Positions 47,392 to 57,216 of a DNA stretch of 64,000 nt are shown piece after piece. Source of the stretch: Aliidiomarina sp. B3213 (lineage in GTDB: Bacteria > Pseudomonadota > Gammaproteobacteria > Enterobacterales > Alteromonadaceae); contig NZ_QMKJ01000001.1 in NCBI RefSeq assembly GCF_003290085.1, positions 930,001-994,000 of the forward strand, in the 5' to 3' direction. A program made the translations under genes and the position numbers. Numbering within the stretch: position 1 is the first letter of the stretch; every line of letters starts with the position of its first letter. The notes beneath the pieces are model-generated. The model ran no database searches, was not told the DNA's origin, and worked only from the letters and a program-made list of their open reading frames with translations.

Positions 47392-48801
47392 ATGCCATCA
47401 TTATTTGATCGTCGCCGAGGATTTAAACCGAAAAATCCTCGGTCGGCGAGAATTTCACAAGCACAAAAGACCGAACCTACTTCTAATATATTCAGCGCTC
47501 GCATTGAGAAACTGAGTCACGATGGCCGTGGTGTAACTCACCATGACAATGGCAAAGTCGTTTTTGTCGAGTATGCGTTGCCTGGCGAAGTGGTAAAAGC
47601 ACGTATTACACAGTCTCATGATCGATTTAGCGAAGCGGTAATTAAGACTGTGGAGCATGCATCTGAAGAACGGCAGACTCCGCCTTGCCCATACTTTGGC
47701 GAGTGCGGTGGTTGTCAGCTTCAGCATTTGAGCTATCAAAAGCAAGTTAAGTTTAAGCAACAGCAAGTTGAAGAACTCATTCATAAAAATCTAAAAGACA
47801 TAGAGCTACCATGGCAGCAACCTGTCGCTCATGAGCGTTATCAATATGGTTACAGGCGTCGAATTCGTCTTGCCATAGCGCCACGTGAACGCTCAGCAGG
47901 CTTTCGCGCCCACCAGTCTAAAGCCATCATAAAAATTGAGCAGTGTAATGTGGCAGAGAAGCCTATTAGCGACCTTTTAAAGCCATTACAAAGCTTTTTA
48001 TCCGATTACCCCAGTATCAAGTATTTAGGTCATATAGAGCTGTTACTCGACGAAACAAACGGCGACAGGGTTGTGGCACTGGTCAGGGTGACAAAGCCAC
48101 TCACCGAAGCCCAACATGATGCATGGTTAAAGTTTCAACAGCAGCATAACCTGCGGGTGATTATTCAAGACAACCCAGTAGATAAGCCGGAACGGTTCTC
48201 TGAACTTAATGACGACAATGGCCAGCTTCCGGTATTCGGCTACAGAGTTGCCAACGATACGCTGTATTACGGCCCCAATGAGTTTATCCAAATAAATCGA
48301 CACATTAATGCTCGAATGCTTGAAACCGTAACCAATTGGCTGGCTCTTGAGGGGCATGAACGTATTCTTGAGCTATTTGCAGGATTCGGTAACTTCAGCG
48401 CACAACTTGGTCGTGCAAGTCACTCCGTTTTGGCGGTTGAAGGTGCAAAGGCGCAAGTTGAACGTGGTACAGCTAACATGAAAGCGCTGGGTATTAACAA
48501 TGTGCAATTCCAAGAAGCAGATCTTAGTGAGCTAAGCACAGCGCAACGACTTCTTGGTGAGCAATTTGATGTGCTTGTACTCGATCCGCCTAGGGCTGGA
48601 GCGGAAGAGGTGTGTAAGCAAAAAATAGCAGCCGACAAGATTCTTTATGTTTCCTGTAGTCCAGTTTCGTTGGCTCGAGACTTATCTTTATTGCTACAAC
48701 AGAATTTCACTATAGAAAAAATATCTATTTTAGATATGTTTGCACAAACATCGCACGCTGAAACCGTCGTGTTGCTGAAAAAGAGTGGAAATAAGCCATA
48801 A
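47392..48801 (+). CDS. rlmD: 23S rRNA (uracil-1939-C5)-methyltransferase RlmD
   Basis: An Fe-S methyltransferase of the TrmA/RumA family, 469 residues. The TRAM domain at the N-terminus (SARIEKLSHDGRGVTHHDNGKVVFVEYALPGE) is followed by cluster cysteines C99, C105, C108 and C185, with the same spacing pattern as in E. coli RlmD. The SAM-binding domain has LELFAGFGNFS, the DPPRAG motif, and the nucleophile C422 in YVSCSP. It starts 5 nt after putA, which is not a usual pairing. Confidence 0.94.
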   Translation: MPSLFDRRRGFKPKNPRSARISQAQKTEPTSNIFSARIEKLSHDGRGVTHHDNGKVVFVEYALPGEVVKARITQSHDRFSEAVIKTVEHASEERQTPPCPYFGECGGCQLQHLSYQKQVKFKQQQVEELIHKNLKDIELPWQQPVAHERYQYGYRRRIRLAIAPRERSAGFRAHQSKAIIKIEQCNVAEKPISDLLKPLQSFLSDYPSIKYLGHIELLLDETNGDRVVALVRVTKPLTEAQHDAWLKFQQQHNLRVIIQDNPVDKPERFSELNDDNGQLPVFGYRVANDTLYYGPNEFIQINRHINARMLETVTNWLALEGHERILELFAGFGNFSAQLGRASHSVLAVEGAKAQVERGTANMKALGINNVQFQEADLSELSTAQRLLGEQFDVLVLDPPRAGAEEVCKQKIAADKILYVSCSPVSLARDLSLLLQQNFTIEKISILDMFAQTSHAETVVLLKKSGNKP

Positions 48802-48841
48802 AAAGATTAGGCTTAAAGTAAGGTTAACAGGAGTAAACACT

Positions 48842-49354
48842 ATGGATTCGAAATTTAGGGACAGTTTATTTTCAGTTGGGGTGCTATTTAGCGCAGCTAC
48901 GTTGCTATACGCCCTACCCGCTTATGCACAGTCGAACGTGCACCAGAAGACCTTACCTAAAAACGTTTACGTGGCTTTTGAAAACGTATTTTTTGGTACA
49001 GACGACTTACAATTAGAACCTTGGTTAGCCTCTGAATATACGCTTGCTCAGCACACTCGGGTAGGTGATGTTCTAGAGGAGTCGCGCAGTATTACGAGAG
49101 ACAAAGTGTTGTTTAACATGGAGCAGGCAAACACGAATACGGAAAGTAATAGGGTAAACCCAGAACAAGTGGAAATAATTGAACGCACTGCAAATGGTTT
49201 TTGCGTGTCTGCCGAAGTTTCTGGTGAAGCGTTAATGCTTGGACAGCCTTTACAGGAACATTCCACCCGAAACGCCTGCTTTGAATGGCGAGACGCCCGT
49301 TGGCAAGTGACCAAGCACGAAATGACCAACGTATACGAATTACCGAACCGCTAA
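48842..49354 (+). CDS. Periplasmic hypothetical protein (170 aa)
   Basis: ATG 48842 follows AGGAG at good spacing and opens a signal peptide (VGVLFSAATLLYALPAYAQ). The mature ~140 residues contain FFGTDDLQLEPWLASEYTLAQHTRVGD and two cysteines (FCVSAE; NACFEWRD) that could form a disulphide. No family is recognised. It follows rlmD by 40 nt and overlaps the convergent MASE1 gene by 4 nt. Confidence 0.65.
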   Translation: MDSKFRDSLFSVGVLFSAATLLYALPAYAQSNVHQKTLPKNVYVAFENVFFGTDDLQLEPWLASEYTLAQHTRVGDVLEESRSITRDKVLFNMEQANTNTESNRVNPEQVEIIERTANGFCVSAEVSGEALMLGQPLQEHSTRNACFEWRDARWQVTKHEMTNVYELPNR

Positions 49355-50295
49355 TTGAATACTTTGTCTTTGTGAGACGCTAAGGAAATCCAGGCTACAC
49401 AAGCCATAAAAATCAACGCAAATTGGTAGATAATCGCGTAATTCATGACGGCAAAAATATCGACAAACAATGCCGTAAAGAAGCTCAATACGATGAGCAT
49501 AATACCGGTCGCAAAAGCGGGATCTGACTTCACAGTCCAAACCAACGGTATCGCCACCAAGAAAATCAACAATGCAACCGAAGACGATCCGGTCCATTTA
49601 GTTAAAGCCATAGTTGTTGCCAGTAACACTATGGCTAACATCACTTTTAAGAAAACACTTTGAGGATCAACCATAGGGCTTCGAGCAGCCCCGATATTTA
49701 GGTGCTCCCTAAATTCATTCTGATCACTGCTTATCAGGGCTAGTACTACAGGAGCAAGCACCAATACACCTGCAAGGTCACCTACCCACCAAGGCATTAA
49801 TACCTCTGCGAAACTCTCAACAACGAGAGCGTCGCTTAATATTAAGGCGTGAATACCCAAAAAAGAGGTCAGTAAAGTAGCCACCGAACCAATAATTAGA
49901 AACCACAACACTTTAAAAACTAAATTTGTTGCTGCGGTGAAACGAAAAACCCACTTCAAAATGTAAGCTGCAATTCCATAAGAGCCTACGTGCGCAATTG
50001 AAAAGTAGAGAGAGCCTATTAAGGTTTCTGTAAGGCTTTGCTGGCTTCCGTATAAGAGGTTAGCCAAAATTCCGGTGATAAATATAGATACAACTATTCC
50101 AGGAATAGCACGCAAACCGAAAGCAAATAGGAAAGCAAATGAAAGGCCCGCTGGAGGGAACCAAATACTAGCATGGGGAGCATACTCCATGAGCATCGCG
50201 ACCGCCCATAGCGCTAACCAAGCTATGAAGATAACAAAACTGAGCCCAACACTACCGAGCTTACTGAGGGATATTACGCTTTCTTGTTGTTCCAT
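49351..50295 (-). CDS. Stand-alone MASE1-domain membrane protein
   Basis: A 314-residue polytopic protein with ~8 membrane helices. Its sequence (HASIWFPPAGLSFAFLFAFGLRAIPGI, GIHALILSDALVVESFAEVLMPWWVGDLAGVLVLAPVVLAL) matches the MASE1 sensory input domain. MASE1 is usually fused to GGDEF/EAL, histidine kinase or other output domains, but here the protein ends ~10 residues after the last helix. It may act through a partner protein or be a membrane receptor relic. Its ligand is unknown. Confidence 0.8.
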   Translation of the reverse strand: MEQQESVISLSKLGSVGLSFVIFIAWLALWAVAMLMEYAPHASIWFPPAGLSFAFLFAFGLRAIPGIVVSIFITGILANLLYGSQQSLTETLIGSLYFSIAHVGSYGIAAYILKWVFRFTAATNLVFKVLWFLIIGSVATLLTSFLGIHALILSDALVVESFAEVLMPWWVGDLAGVLVLAPVVLALISSDQNEFREHLNIGAARSPMVDPQSVFLKVMLAIVLLATTMALTKWTGSSSVALLIFLVAIPLVWTVKSDPAFATGIMLIVLSFFTALFVDIFAVMNYAIIYQFALIFMACVAWISLASHKDKVFN

Positions 50296-50380
50296 TTATA
50301 GTTTTTTTAGTTTTGATTGGAAACAGTTACCGATAATGCCTTTTTTAGGCACTTCGTGCAACGTCCGAGAGAACCTTTAC

Positions 50381-50410
50381 AAAAAGGCCAACCTGTCAGG
50401 TTGGCCTTTG
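50381..50410 (-). terminator. Terminator after the acyl-CoA dehydrogenase gene
   Basis: The stem AAAGGCCAACC / GGTTGGCCTTT has a 5-nt loop, and on the minus strand it is followed by TTTTTG. It lies 26 nt after the stop of the acyl-CoA dehydrogenase gene. Confidence 0.85.
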
Positions 50411-50435
50411 CTATGAAAGTTCTTCTAGAATTCCT

Positions 50436-52214
50436 TTAGAATTCGTCTTGCGTGAAGCTAAAGAGATCCTCAGAACCCGCTTCTATGGTTGGCATTAAGC
50501 CATATACCCGAGGCAATATTTTCGCGAAGTAGAATTTCGCAGTTTTCACTTTGCCTTGAATAAAGCTCGCCGACATCGATGATGACTCGGCTGCGCGCGC
50601 CATTTTCAGCCACATAAACCCGTAAGTTACATAACCTAATAAGTGTAAGTACTCGACCGCGACACTGTTGATAATGTTTTCATCAGTTGCCACTTGGCCT
50701 AACACTTCGCCGGTAATACGCTCTAGTTCACCCACTAAAATTTGCATTTCTTCGTACTGAGTCGTCCAGTCTCCTGCGTCTTCAGCAAGGAATTCGCGCA
50801 TTTCAGCAATCAAAGGTTCTAGCAACTTGCCACGGCTACCCGCTACTTTACGACCTAATAGATCAAGCGCCTGAATACCGTTTGTACCTTCATAAATTTG
50901 TGCGATACGGCAGTCACGAACCCACTGTTCTTGACCCCACTCGCGAACATAACCATGTCCGCCAAGTATTTGCTGACCGTGTACTGTAGCTTCAAGGCCT
51001 GTATCGGTCATAAATGCTTTGGCTACTGGCGTAAGCAGTTGCACTAAAGCTTCTGCTTTTTGGCGTTCTTCGTCATTTTCAGCATACTTCGCGCGGTCTA
51101 GCTGATGACCTACATAGGTAGAGAATGCCCGGCCACCTTCAGTTAATGACTTCATCGTTAGCAACATGCGACGAATATCACCATGCACCAACAACAAATC
51201 CGCATTCGAGTTTTCGTCTCGTGTAGCTTTCGCACCACGTCCCTGACGTCTGTCGGTAGCGTAATCCAGTGCCGTGCAATATGAACGCGCTGCGGCACCC
51301 AAGCCTTGAATACCGACACCTAGCCTTTCATAGTTCATCATGGTGAACATGGCAGCTAGACCACGATGAGGTTCACCCACTAACCAACCTTTTGCGCCGT
51401 CAAAATTCATAACGCAAGTTGCTGAAGCGTGGATACCCATTTTATGTTCTGTAGAGCCAGCAACTGCGGCATTACGGTCACCTAAGCTACCGTCCTCGTT
51501 CACTAGGAACTTCGGAACAACAAACAAAGAGATACCTTTAGTACCTTCAGGGGCGTCTGGAAGCTTAGCTAACACTAAATGAACGATGTTCTCTGCTAAG
51601 TCATGCTCGCCACCAGTAATGAAGATTTTGGTACCCGTAATAGAGAAACTACCGTCTTGCTGGGGTTCTGCTTTTGAGCGAATAATGCCTAAATCTGTAC
51701 CTGCATGTGGTTCTGTTAGGCACATGGTGCCTGTCCACTCACCCGCAGCTAGGCGCGGTAAATAAGTTTCCTTGAGTGCGTCTGAGCCATGCAGATCAAG
51801 AGTCATAATGGCGCCAGCTGTTAGGCCAGAATACAAGCTGAAAGAAATATCAGCAGCACACATCATTTCTTCATATTGCGCCGACAATACTTTGGGAAGA
51901 CCCATTCCACCGAAGTCTGGATTTGCAGTAACGCCAACCCAACCACCGCTCGCTAGTTCAGCGAATTGTTCTTTATAGCCTTTTGGCGTAGTCACAACGC
52001 CATCTTCAAAGTGAATGCCTTCTTCATCCGCCGCACGCGCGTTTGGTGCAATAAGATTCTCGGTAAGCTTTGCAGCTTCATCGAGGATGGCTTTTGCAGT
52101 GTCTGCGTCCATCATTTCGGCTAGTGCTGGCATGTTTTCCCAATCTTTCGCGACCGCGAATACATCGTCCAGCAAGAAATTCATGTCATCAATTGCAGCT
52201 TTATAATCAGCCAT
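50436..52214 (-). CDS. Acyl-CoA dehydrogenase with extended C-terminal domain
   Basis: An FAD enzyme that introduces the alpha-beta double bond in acyl-CoA. ATG 52214 follows GGAGG by 5 nt, giving 592 residues. The central motifs MCLTEPHAGTDLGIIRSKA and FITGGEHDLAENIVHLVLA, the catalytic-glutamate region QIYEGTNGIQALDLLGRKV, and a ~130-residue C-terminal extension place it in the long acyl-CoA dehydrogenase group. That group includes DmdC (methylmercaptopropionyl-CoA) and related fatty-acyl enzymes. The actual substrate cannot be told from sequence. Confidence 0.9.
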   Translation of the reverse strand: MADYKAAIDDMNFLLDDVFAVAKDWENMPALAEMMDADTAKAILDEAAKLTENLIAPNARAADEEGIHFEDGVVTTPKGYKEQFAELASGGWVGVTANPDFGGMGLPKVLSAQYEEMMCAADISFSLYSGLTAGAIMTLDLHGSDALKETYLPRLAAGEWTGTMCLTEPHAGTDLGIIRSKAEPQQDGSFSITGTKIFITGGEHDLAENIVHLVLAKLPDAPEGTKGISLFVVPKFLVNEDGSLGDRNAAVAGSTEHKMGIHASATCVMNFDGAKGWLVGEPHRGLAAMFTMMNYERLGVGIQGLGAAARSYCTALDYATDRRQGRGAKATRDENSNADLLLVHGDIRRMLLTMKSLTEGGRAFSTYVGHQLDRAKYAENDEERQKAEALVQLLTPVAKAFMTDTGLEATVHGQQILGGHGYVREWGQEQWVRDCRIAQIYEGTNGIQALDLLGRKVAGSRGKLLEPLIAEMREFLAEDAGDWTTQYEEMQILVGELERITGEVLGQVATDENIINSVAVEYLHLLGYVTYGFMWLKMARAAESSSMSASFIQGKVKTAKFYFAKILPRVYGLMPTIEAGSEDLFSFTQDEF

Positions 52215-52331
52215 TATGTCCTCCAAATTTAGTACCGCTGTAACCTAAATTACATAGTTTTCAAACAGGCGTTTAATTTAGCGACATCATCGCAAAGCTT
52301 TTTGCCCTTAGCAAGGGGAAATATAGCTCAT

Positions 52332-54458
52332 CTAGCGAAGGTTGATATTTTCTAGGGCTTCTAGACGAAACATCAAGCCATTGAACTCGACAATGGAATA
52401 GCTGGGCTGGATAGACACCACGCGGATACCATTCATGGCATCACCTTCTCTCATTCTTTGCTGGTTCAGTTCGATAAACCTCTCTCGAGCAAAGCTGTGA
52501 TAAACGTGAGCGTCGTAACTCATTTGGGGCATGCTAGAGCGAATAGAGGTTGGGACTTGGTTTAAGTTAGGTAATGTATCCGCGTCTTGGTTAACTAACC
52601 TAGTCTCGGGCTCAACCGCGCGCTCGGTCTGTTCTTCAGCCACTTCTCTGTAGTCGCTCTCTACCGGAGGAGTACTTCTTACCGCGTCTTCAAAAAGTAG
52701 TTGTAGCGCTTCAGAAATATCTTCGCTAGCCACTTCATCGACTTGTTCAGCAGTCACTCTGCGCCCTTGCTCACTTTCACCTATCTCTCTTTCTGTTGAA
52801 GGTTGAGCCACGCTAACAGCTTCAGGCCAATTTAACTGTTGCTCAGGAATAACTATGTCGCGAAGACCCAGTTCACTACTTGGAAATAATACTCTAGCTT
52901 GACTGTCTTCTGAGCCCGTTGAGCTGTCTTGGAGTAAAAGGGCTGTAGGTGCAAATACCAAATCACGGTTAAGACTTGGTCTAGCTATATCAGAAGACTT
53001 ACTGCTCATAAGTGCTAATAGCCACGAATCATCATCGGTTTTTTGAATTAATCTTGTTTGTAGCCATTCGCGCTTCACTTCAATGCTTGCGCTTTGTATT
53101 GAAAAGGGTATTAGACTAGCCGACGACTGTTCAACCCAACTGCGCCAGTCATCATTGTTAGCGTTCAAGTCGGGTACGTGATAAAAGGCAAGCACTTCGC
53201 CCGTAAACAAGCTTTGTAACTGCGCTTGAGGCACTGTTTTCTCACCTTCCTCGTCGACGATGCGCCAGTTTTGGCCTTCGGCACGAACGATAAGTACGTA
53301 GTTTTGCTCACCCTGAGTTTTTGCGATAACGGGATAGTCTAAAGCCTTGATTTCCGCGAGAGTTAATTCTGCTTGTAGACAATAAACATAAACACTGACC
53401 AAAGACTCACAAAGGTTTGCGCCCACCACTTCATCTTCTAACTGCCAAACCTGCAACAAGCCTTGCAAAGCGTTATTTAAATCAGCGCCCATCACACGTA
53501 GTTCATTGCTTTGCACTTGCGGCTCTATGACAACGTCTGCTTCTTTTTCTTCTTGGCTAAAAGCCCAGTAAACAAAACTTAGGGTAAATACCAACGCTAC
53601 TGTTAAAATCACAGTAAGCACTGGCCACCCCAAACTGTGGCTAGACGCTAACTCCGAGGGCAGTACATCCGTTGCTTCCTCAATACACTTCTTATCGACC
53701 TGCCCTTTGCTCTTGCCACACGCTACTTGCAATGCTCTGTCACACAGTAAATTAATAAGACGAGGCGTACCTTGGGTAAGTTTAAAAATACGGTGCCGTG
53801 CAGACTTGGTAAATAAAGCAGGGGATCCACCAACAGTAGAAAGTCGATGATCAATGTAAGCATTCACTTCACGTTCGGAAAACGGCATGAGTTGATAGCG
53901 AGCAACAACTCTTTGCGCCACTTGCCTTAAATCTGGACGCTGCAGTAACTCTTTTAACTCGGGTTGCCCAATAAGCACTACCGAGAGAAGTTTACGTGAA
54001 TCAGTTTCTAAGTTTGTGAGTAAGCGAAGTTGTTCTAGTACAGTGGGAAGCAAATGCTGAGCTTCATCTATCACCACAACAGGATGTTTCCCATTATGCG
54101 CAGATTCTTGTAAAAAGTTAGCTATCGCGTCGGTAATCGACTTCACTGATTTCGGGTCATTATCGAGCGGAATGTTGAACCCTTCGGCAATGGCCATGAG
54201 CATTTCGAGCTCACCCAGTCGAGGGTTCAAAATAGAATTTATCTGAAGCTGCTCTTCTAACTCTGCAAAAACGGCACGTGAAATTGTGGTTTTTCCCAGG
54301 CCTACTTCACCTGTAAGTAAAAGAAACCCGCCACTTCCAGTGAGACCATGGCGCATGTGCGTTAAAGCTTCTCGGTGTCTGGGGCTTAGAAATAGGAAAC
54401 TAGGATCCGGAGCGATTGAGAATGGTAGTTTTGAAAGTCCAAAATAGTCTAAGTACAT
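52332..54458 (-). CDS. GspA/ExeA-type ATPase with a C-terminal GspB-like domain
   Basis: A 708-residue protein. The N-terminal AAA ATPase (~30-265) has Walker A GEVGLGKTT (50-58) and Walker B VVVIDEAQHL, as in ExeA/GspA. A membrane helix lies near 278-300. A C39-peptidase-like region follows (~330-430; LTLAEIKALDYPVIAKTQGEQNYVLIVRAEGQNWRIVDEEG). After a ~190-residue linker, the last ~60 residues (MPQMSYDAHVYHS, LNQQRMREGDAMNGIRVVSI) resemble the C-terminal domain of GspB/ExeB. GspA-GspB places the type II secretin; here both appear in one chain. Start ATG 54458 has GGAG upstream. No other secretion genes are in the window. Confidence 0.75.
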   Translation of the reverse strand: MYLDYFGLSKLPFSIAPDPSFLFLSPRHREALTHMRHGLTGSGGFLLLTGEVGLGKTTISRAVFAELEEQLQINSILNPRLGELEMLMAIAEGFNIPLDNDPKSVKSITDAIANFLQESAHNGKHPVVVIDEAQHLLPTVLEQLRLLTNLETDSRKLLSVVLIGQPELKELLQRPDLRQVAQRVVARYQLMPFSEREVNAYIDHRLSTVGGSPALFTKSARHRIFKLTQGTPRLINLLCDRALQVACGKSKGQVDKKCIEEATDVLPSELASSHSLGWPVLTVILTVALVFTLSFVYWAFSQEEKEADVVIEPQVQSNELRVMGADLNNALQGLLQVWQLEDEVVGANLCESLVSVYVYCLQAELTLAEIKALDYPVIAKTQGEQNYVLIVRAEGQNWRIVDEEGEKTVPQAQLQSLFTGEVLAFYHVPDLNANNDDWRSWVEQSSASLIPFSIQSASIEVKREWLQTRLIQKTDDDSWLLALMSSKSSDIARPSLNRDLVFAPTALLLQDSSTGSEDSQARVLFPSSELGLRDIVIPEQQLNWPEAVSVAQPSTEREIGESEQGRRVTAEQVDEVASEDISEALQLLFEDAVRSTPPVESDYREVAEEQTERAVEPETRLVNQDADTLPNLNQVPTSIRSSMPQMSYDAHVYHSFARERFIELNQQRMREGDAMNGIRVVSIQPSYSIVEFNGLMFRLEALENINLR

Positions 54459-54570
54459 GGCTCCGCCCTCTAGCAATATTCGGAAAACCTAGTTCAAAAC
54501 ACGCTAGTATTTGCTTTTTAGTGACTGAAAAGTAAAGATGTTGCCACGATTCTGACAGGAAAACACGTCA

Positions 54571-55689
54571 ATGGAAATATATCTCGTTGGTGGAGCTGTA
54601 CGCGACAAACTTCTTGGACTTGCTGTTAAAGAAAAAGACTATGTTGTTGTAGGTGCCACAGCCGATGAAATGTTGTCTCTTGGGTATAGCCAAGTTGGCA
54701 AAGACTTTCCTGTGTTTTTACACCCAGAGACTCACGAAGAATATGCTTTGGCTCGAACTGAGCGGAAGTCTGGTAGTGGATATACCGGGTTTGAATGCTT
54801 TGCCGAACCCAGCGTTACACTAGAAGAAGATCTGCTTCGCAGAGACCTAACCATTAATGCGTTGGCGCAAGATAGCGATGGTAACTTGATTGACCCCTAC
54901 CATGGCCAACAAGACCTTGAAGCAAAACTATTGCGCCATGTCAGCCCGGCGTTTGTTGAAGACCCTTTGCGAGTGCTGAGGGTGGCTCGTTTTGCCGCTC
55001 GCTTTCACCACTTAGGCTTTCAAGTTGCAGAAGAAACCATGCAGCTTATGCAGCAAATTGTCGAACGTGGTGAAATTGAAGCTCTAACCCCTGAGCGCGT
55101 TTGGATGGAAATGAGAAAAGCCCTGTGTACACCACACCCTGCTGTTTTCTTTCAAATCTTATCGCGTTGCGGTGCATTAACCCGTGCTTTTGAAAAAGCT
55201 GCCGACACAGAAACCGCTTATCAATATTTATCTGAGGGACAGGATGGTACGCTTCAAACTCTGTCGGAAAAACATCGCATCGACCTACAATTTGCACTTT
55301 GGTACACAGGATGGGCCGCCAGTTCGAAAACAGTAACTTTGCAAAAGCTACCTCTGCCCAAAACCACCGAGCAGTTCGCGCAAGTGATAGTGCAGCATAA
55401 AGACTTCTTCAACGACAGCAATTTAACTCCAGAGCAATTGTTAGACTTTTTTCAGCGTATAGATGCCTGGCGTCAGCCTGAACGCTTAACATTATTGGAA
55501 ATCGCGTTTAAACGCATAGAACCGAAGCATAGTTCGCTAATAGCAAGCGTCTTTGAAGCTATTCCCCAAATTGCCAAAATAGATGTTGCTGATGCGTTAC
55601 AGCAAAGACTGAAAGGCCCACAAATAGGCGAATACGTATACCAGCAACGCCTAAGTAAGTTAGCCAGCTACTTTCCCAACTTCAATTAA
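54571..55689 (+). CDS. cca: tRNA nucleotidyltransferase (CCA-adding)
   Basis: This enzyme builds or repairs the CCA end of tRNA. The class II signature starts GGAVRD (7-12) and continues EKDYVVVG with the metal-binding acidic pair. The nucleotide-selecting motif [14 protein letters not shown] follows, then [18 protein letters not shown] and [16 protein letters not shown]. At 372 residues it is shorter than the E. coli enzyme and lacks a recognisable HD phosphohydrolase domain. Its last 30 nt overlap the convergent folK. Confidence 0.95.
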   Translation: MEIYLVGGAVRDKLLGLAVKEKDYVVVGATADEMLSLGYSQVGKDFPVFLHPETHEEYALARTERKSGSGYTGFECFAEPSVTLEEDLLRRDLTINALAQDSDGNLIDPYHGQQDLEAKLLRHVSPAFVEDPLRVLRVARFAARFHHLGFQVAEETMQLMQQIVERGEIEALTPERVWMEMRKALCTPHPAVFFQILSRCGALTRAFEKAADTETAYQYLSEGQDGTLQTLSEKHRIDLQFALWYTGWAASSKTVTLQKLPLPKTTEQFAQVIVQHKDFFNDSNLTPEQLLDFFQRIDAWRQPERLTLLEIAFKRIEPKHSSLIASVFEAIPQIAKIDVADALQQRLKGPQIGEYVYQQRLSKLASYFPNFN

Positions 55690-56190
55690 TTCTTGTAACG
55701 AGAATTCACGTAAAATAGTGTTTGGCTGTTCCTTTGCGTTGTATGCCTTCCATATATCAAGAAAGGTTACTTGCGTTTCTGGGTGCTGCAAATAAGGCGC
55801 GAGCTCAGATAAAGGCTTCAATACATACGCTTGTTCGGTAATTTCGGTGCGTGGCAGTTTAGGAATGCCTGGCTTTGCTGCTGTTATTTCTTTGCCATAA
55901 AGCAATATATCTATATCGAGCGTTTTAGAACTAAAACGCGGCGCTTTTTCTTCTCGTCCCAGCTGTACTTCAATGTCTTTACACAATTTCTGAACGTCTA
56001 GTAACGGTTTGTCGGTTTCTACGGCTACAACAAGATTAAAAAATGGAGGGCCTTCAAAACCAATGGCTTCGTTCTCATAAACTTTCGAAGCGCGAAGCTC
56101 GGAGAACTCCTTCTCTAATAGCTGTATAGCGGCTTTAATATTGTGTTCTCGGTTTATATTTGAACCTAAGCCAAGAAAAACAGGAATCAT
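55660..56190 (-). CDS. folK: HPPK, 6-hydroxymethyl-dihydropterin pyrophosphokinase
   Basis: FolK transfers pyrophosphate from ATP to the pterin in folate synthesis. The 176 residues include FLGLGSNI at the start, [22 protein letters not shown], and [15 protein letters not shown], the HPPK signature with the metal-binding D-x-D. It overlaps folB by 4 nt, pairing two consecutive steps of the pathway. Confidence 0.94.
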   Translation of the reverse strand: MIPVFLGLGSNINREHNIKAAIQLLEKEFSELRASKVYENEAIGFEGPPFFNLVVAVETDKPLLDVQKLCKDIEVQLGREEKAPRFSSKTLDIDILLYGKEITAAKPGIPKLPRTEITEQAYVLKPLSELAPYLQHPETQVTFLDIWKAYNAKEQPNTILREFSLQELIEVGKVAG

Positions 56191-56546
56191 GCGCTAACAA
56201 CTCCACGCGTAATTGTTACACTTACGTACTCAGCTTCAGCCACAGCTGTTGGTTTTTTCACGCAAATCGTCATACCGCGTACGTTGAAACGTTCCATAAT
56301 ATGCTTCGCCACGTCTTCGGCAACCGTTTCAATTAGGCCCCACGCACTGCCCTGTAGAAGAGTTCGTACACTTTCACTCACCGCAGCGTAGTCTAGCGCG
56401 TCGTATATGTTTCCTGTGACAGCAGCTTCTTGGCAGGAGTGGTACATGTCGAGGTCGATCACTAAAGGCTGAAGAATCTCTTTCTCCCAATCTAAGATAC
56501 CAATGGTGGTACTTACCTTCAGTCCTTTCACAGAAACAATATCCAA
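56187..56546 (-). CDS. folB: Dihydroneopterin aldolase
   Basis: FolB cleaves dihydroneopterin to the HPPK substrate. The 119 residues contain VKGLKVSTTIGILDWEKEILQPLVIDLDM, SAWGLIETVAEDVAKHIMERF and the conserved KPTAV near the end. The start is TTG (56546), supported by GAGAGG 5 nt upstream and by the usual MDIV... N-terminus. It is divergent from plsY and overlaps folK by 4 nt. Confidence 0.92.
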   Translation of the reverse strand: MDIVSVKGLKVSTTIGILDWEKEILQPLVIDLDMYHSCQEAAVTGNIYDALDYAAVSESVRTLLQGSAWGLIETVAEDVAKHIMERFNVRGMTICVKKPTAVAEAEYVSVTITRGVVSA

Positions 56547-56629
56547 AATAACCTCTCATTCTTCTGGTCGGATAGCATTCAAGTGCAAATGCCTTTATGC
56601 TACCGAAAACTAATTAAAGCACCAAACAC

Positions 56630-57214
56630 ATGACACCAGCGTTTAGCCTTATAATGATCCTTAGTGCCTACCTACTTGGCTCTATAAGTAGTGCAGTACT
56701 GATCTGTAAAATATTCCAACTGGACGACCCTCGTTTACGCGGTTCAGGCAATCCTGGTGCAACCAATGTATATCGTATTGGCGGAGCTCTTCCTGCACTT
56801 CTAACGCTACTGATGGACGTTATGAAAGGTATGCTTCCTGTATGGTTTGCATACTATATGGGCTTACCACCGATCGTTTTAGGCGTTGTTGCGATCGCCG
56901 CATGTTTTGGGCATATCTATCCAATATTCTTCCATTTCAGAGGCGGAAAAGCAGTTGCTACAGCCCTTGGCGCAATGTTCCCCATCGCTACAGAAATGGC
57001 GCTCATGCTTATTGCCACATGGATTATTATTTTCGCTGTAAGCCGAGTAAGCTCTCTTGCGGCTCTAATAACGGTCTCGTTGGCTCCGCTATACGCATTT
57101 CTAGTTAAGCCACAGTACACCATTCCAGCTATTATGCTTACGGCCCTCATTATTTGGCGCCATCGCACCAACATTATTCGCCTCTGGAAAGGTGAAGAAA
57201 CCGGCTTTCGTTAG
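56630..57214 (+). CDS. plsY: Glycerol-3-phosphate acyltransferase PlsY
   Basis: PlsY transfers acyl groups from acyl-phosphate to glycerol 3-phosphate, the first step of phospholipid synthesis. The 194-residue protein has five predicted helices and the three cytoplasmic motifs: [34 protein letters not shown], and the [14 protein letters not shown] end. It lies next to folB and tsaD, its common neighbours. Confidence 0.95.
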   Translation: MTPAFSLIMILSAYLLGSISSAVLICKIFQLDDPRLRGSGNPGATNVYRIGGALPALLTLLMDVMKGMLPVWFAYYMGLPPIVLGVVAIAACFGHIYPIFFHFRGGKAVATALGAMFPIATEMALMLIATWIIIFAVSRVSSLAALITVSLAPLYAFLVKPQYTIPAIMLTALIIWRHRTNIIRLWKGEETGFR

Positions 57215-57216
57215 AC

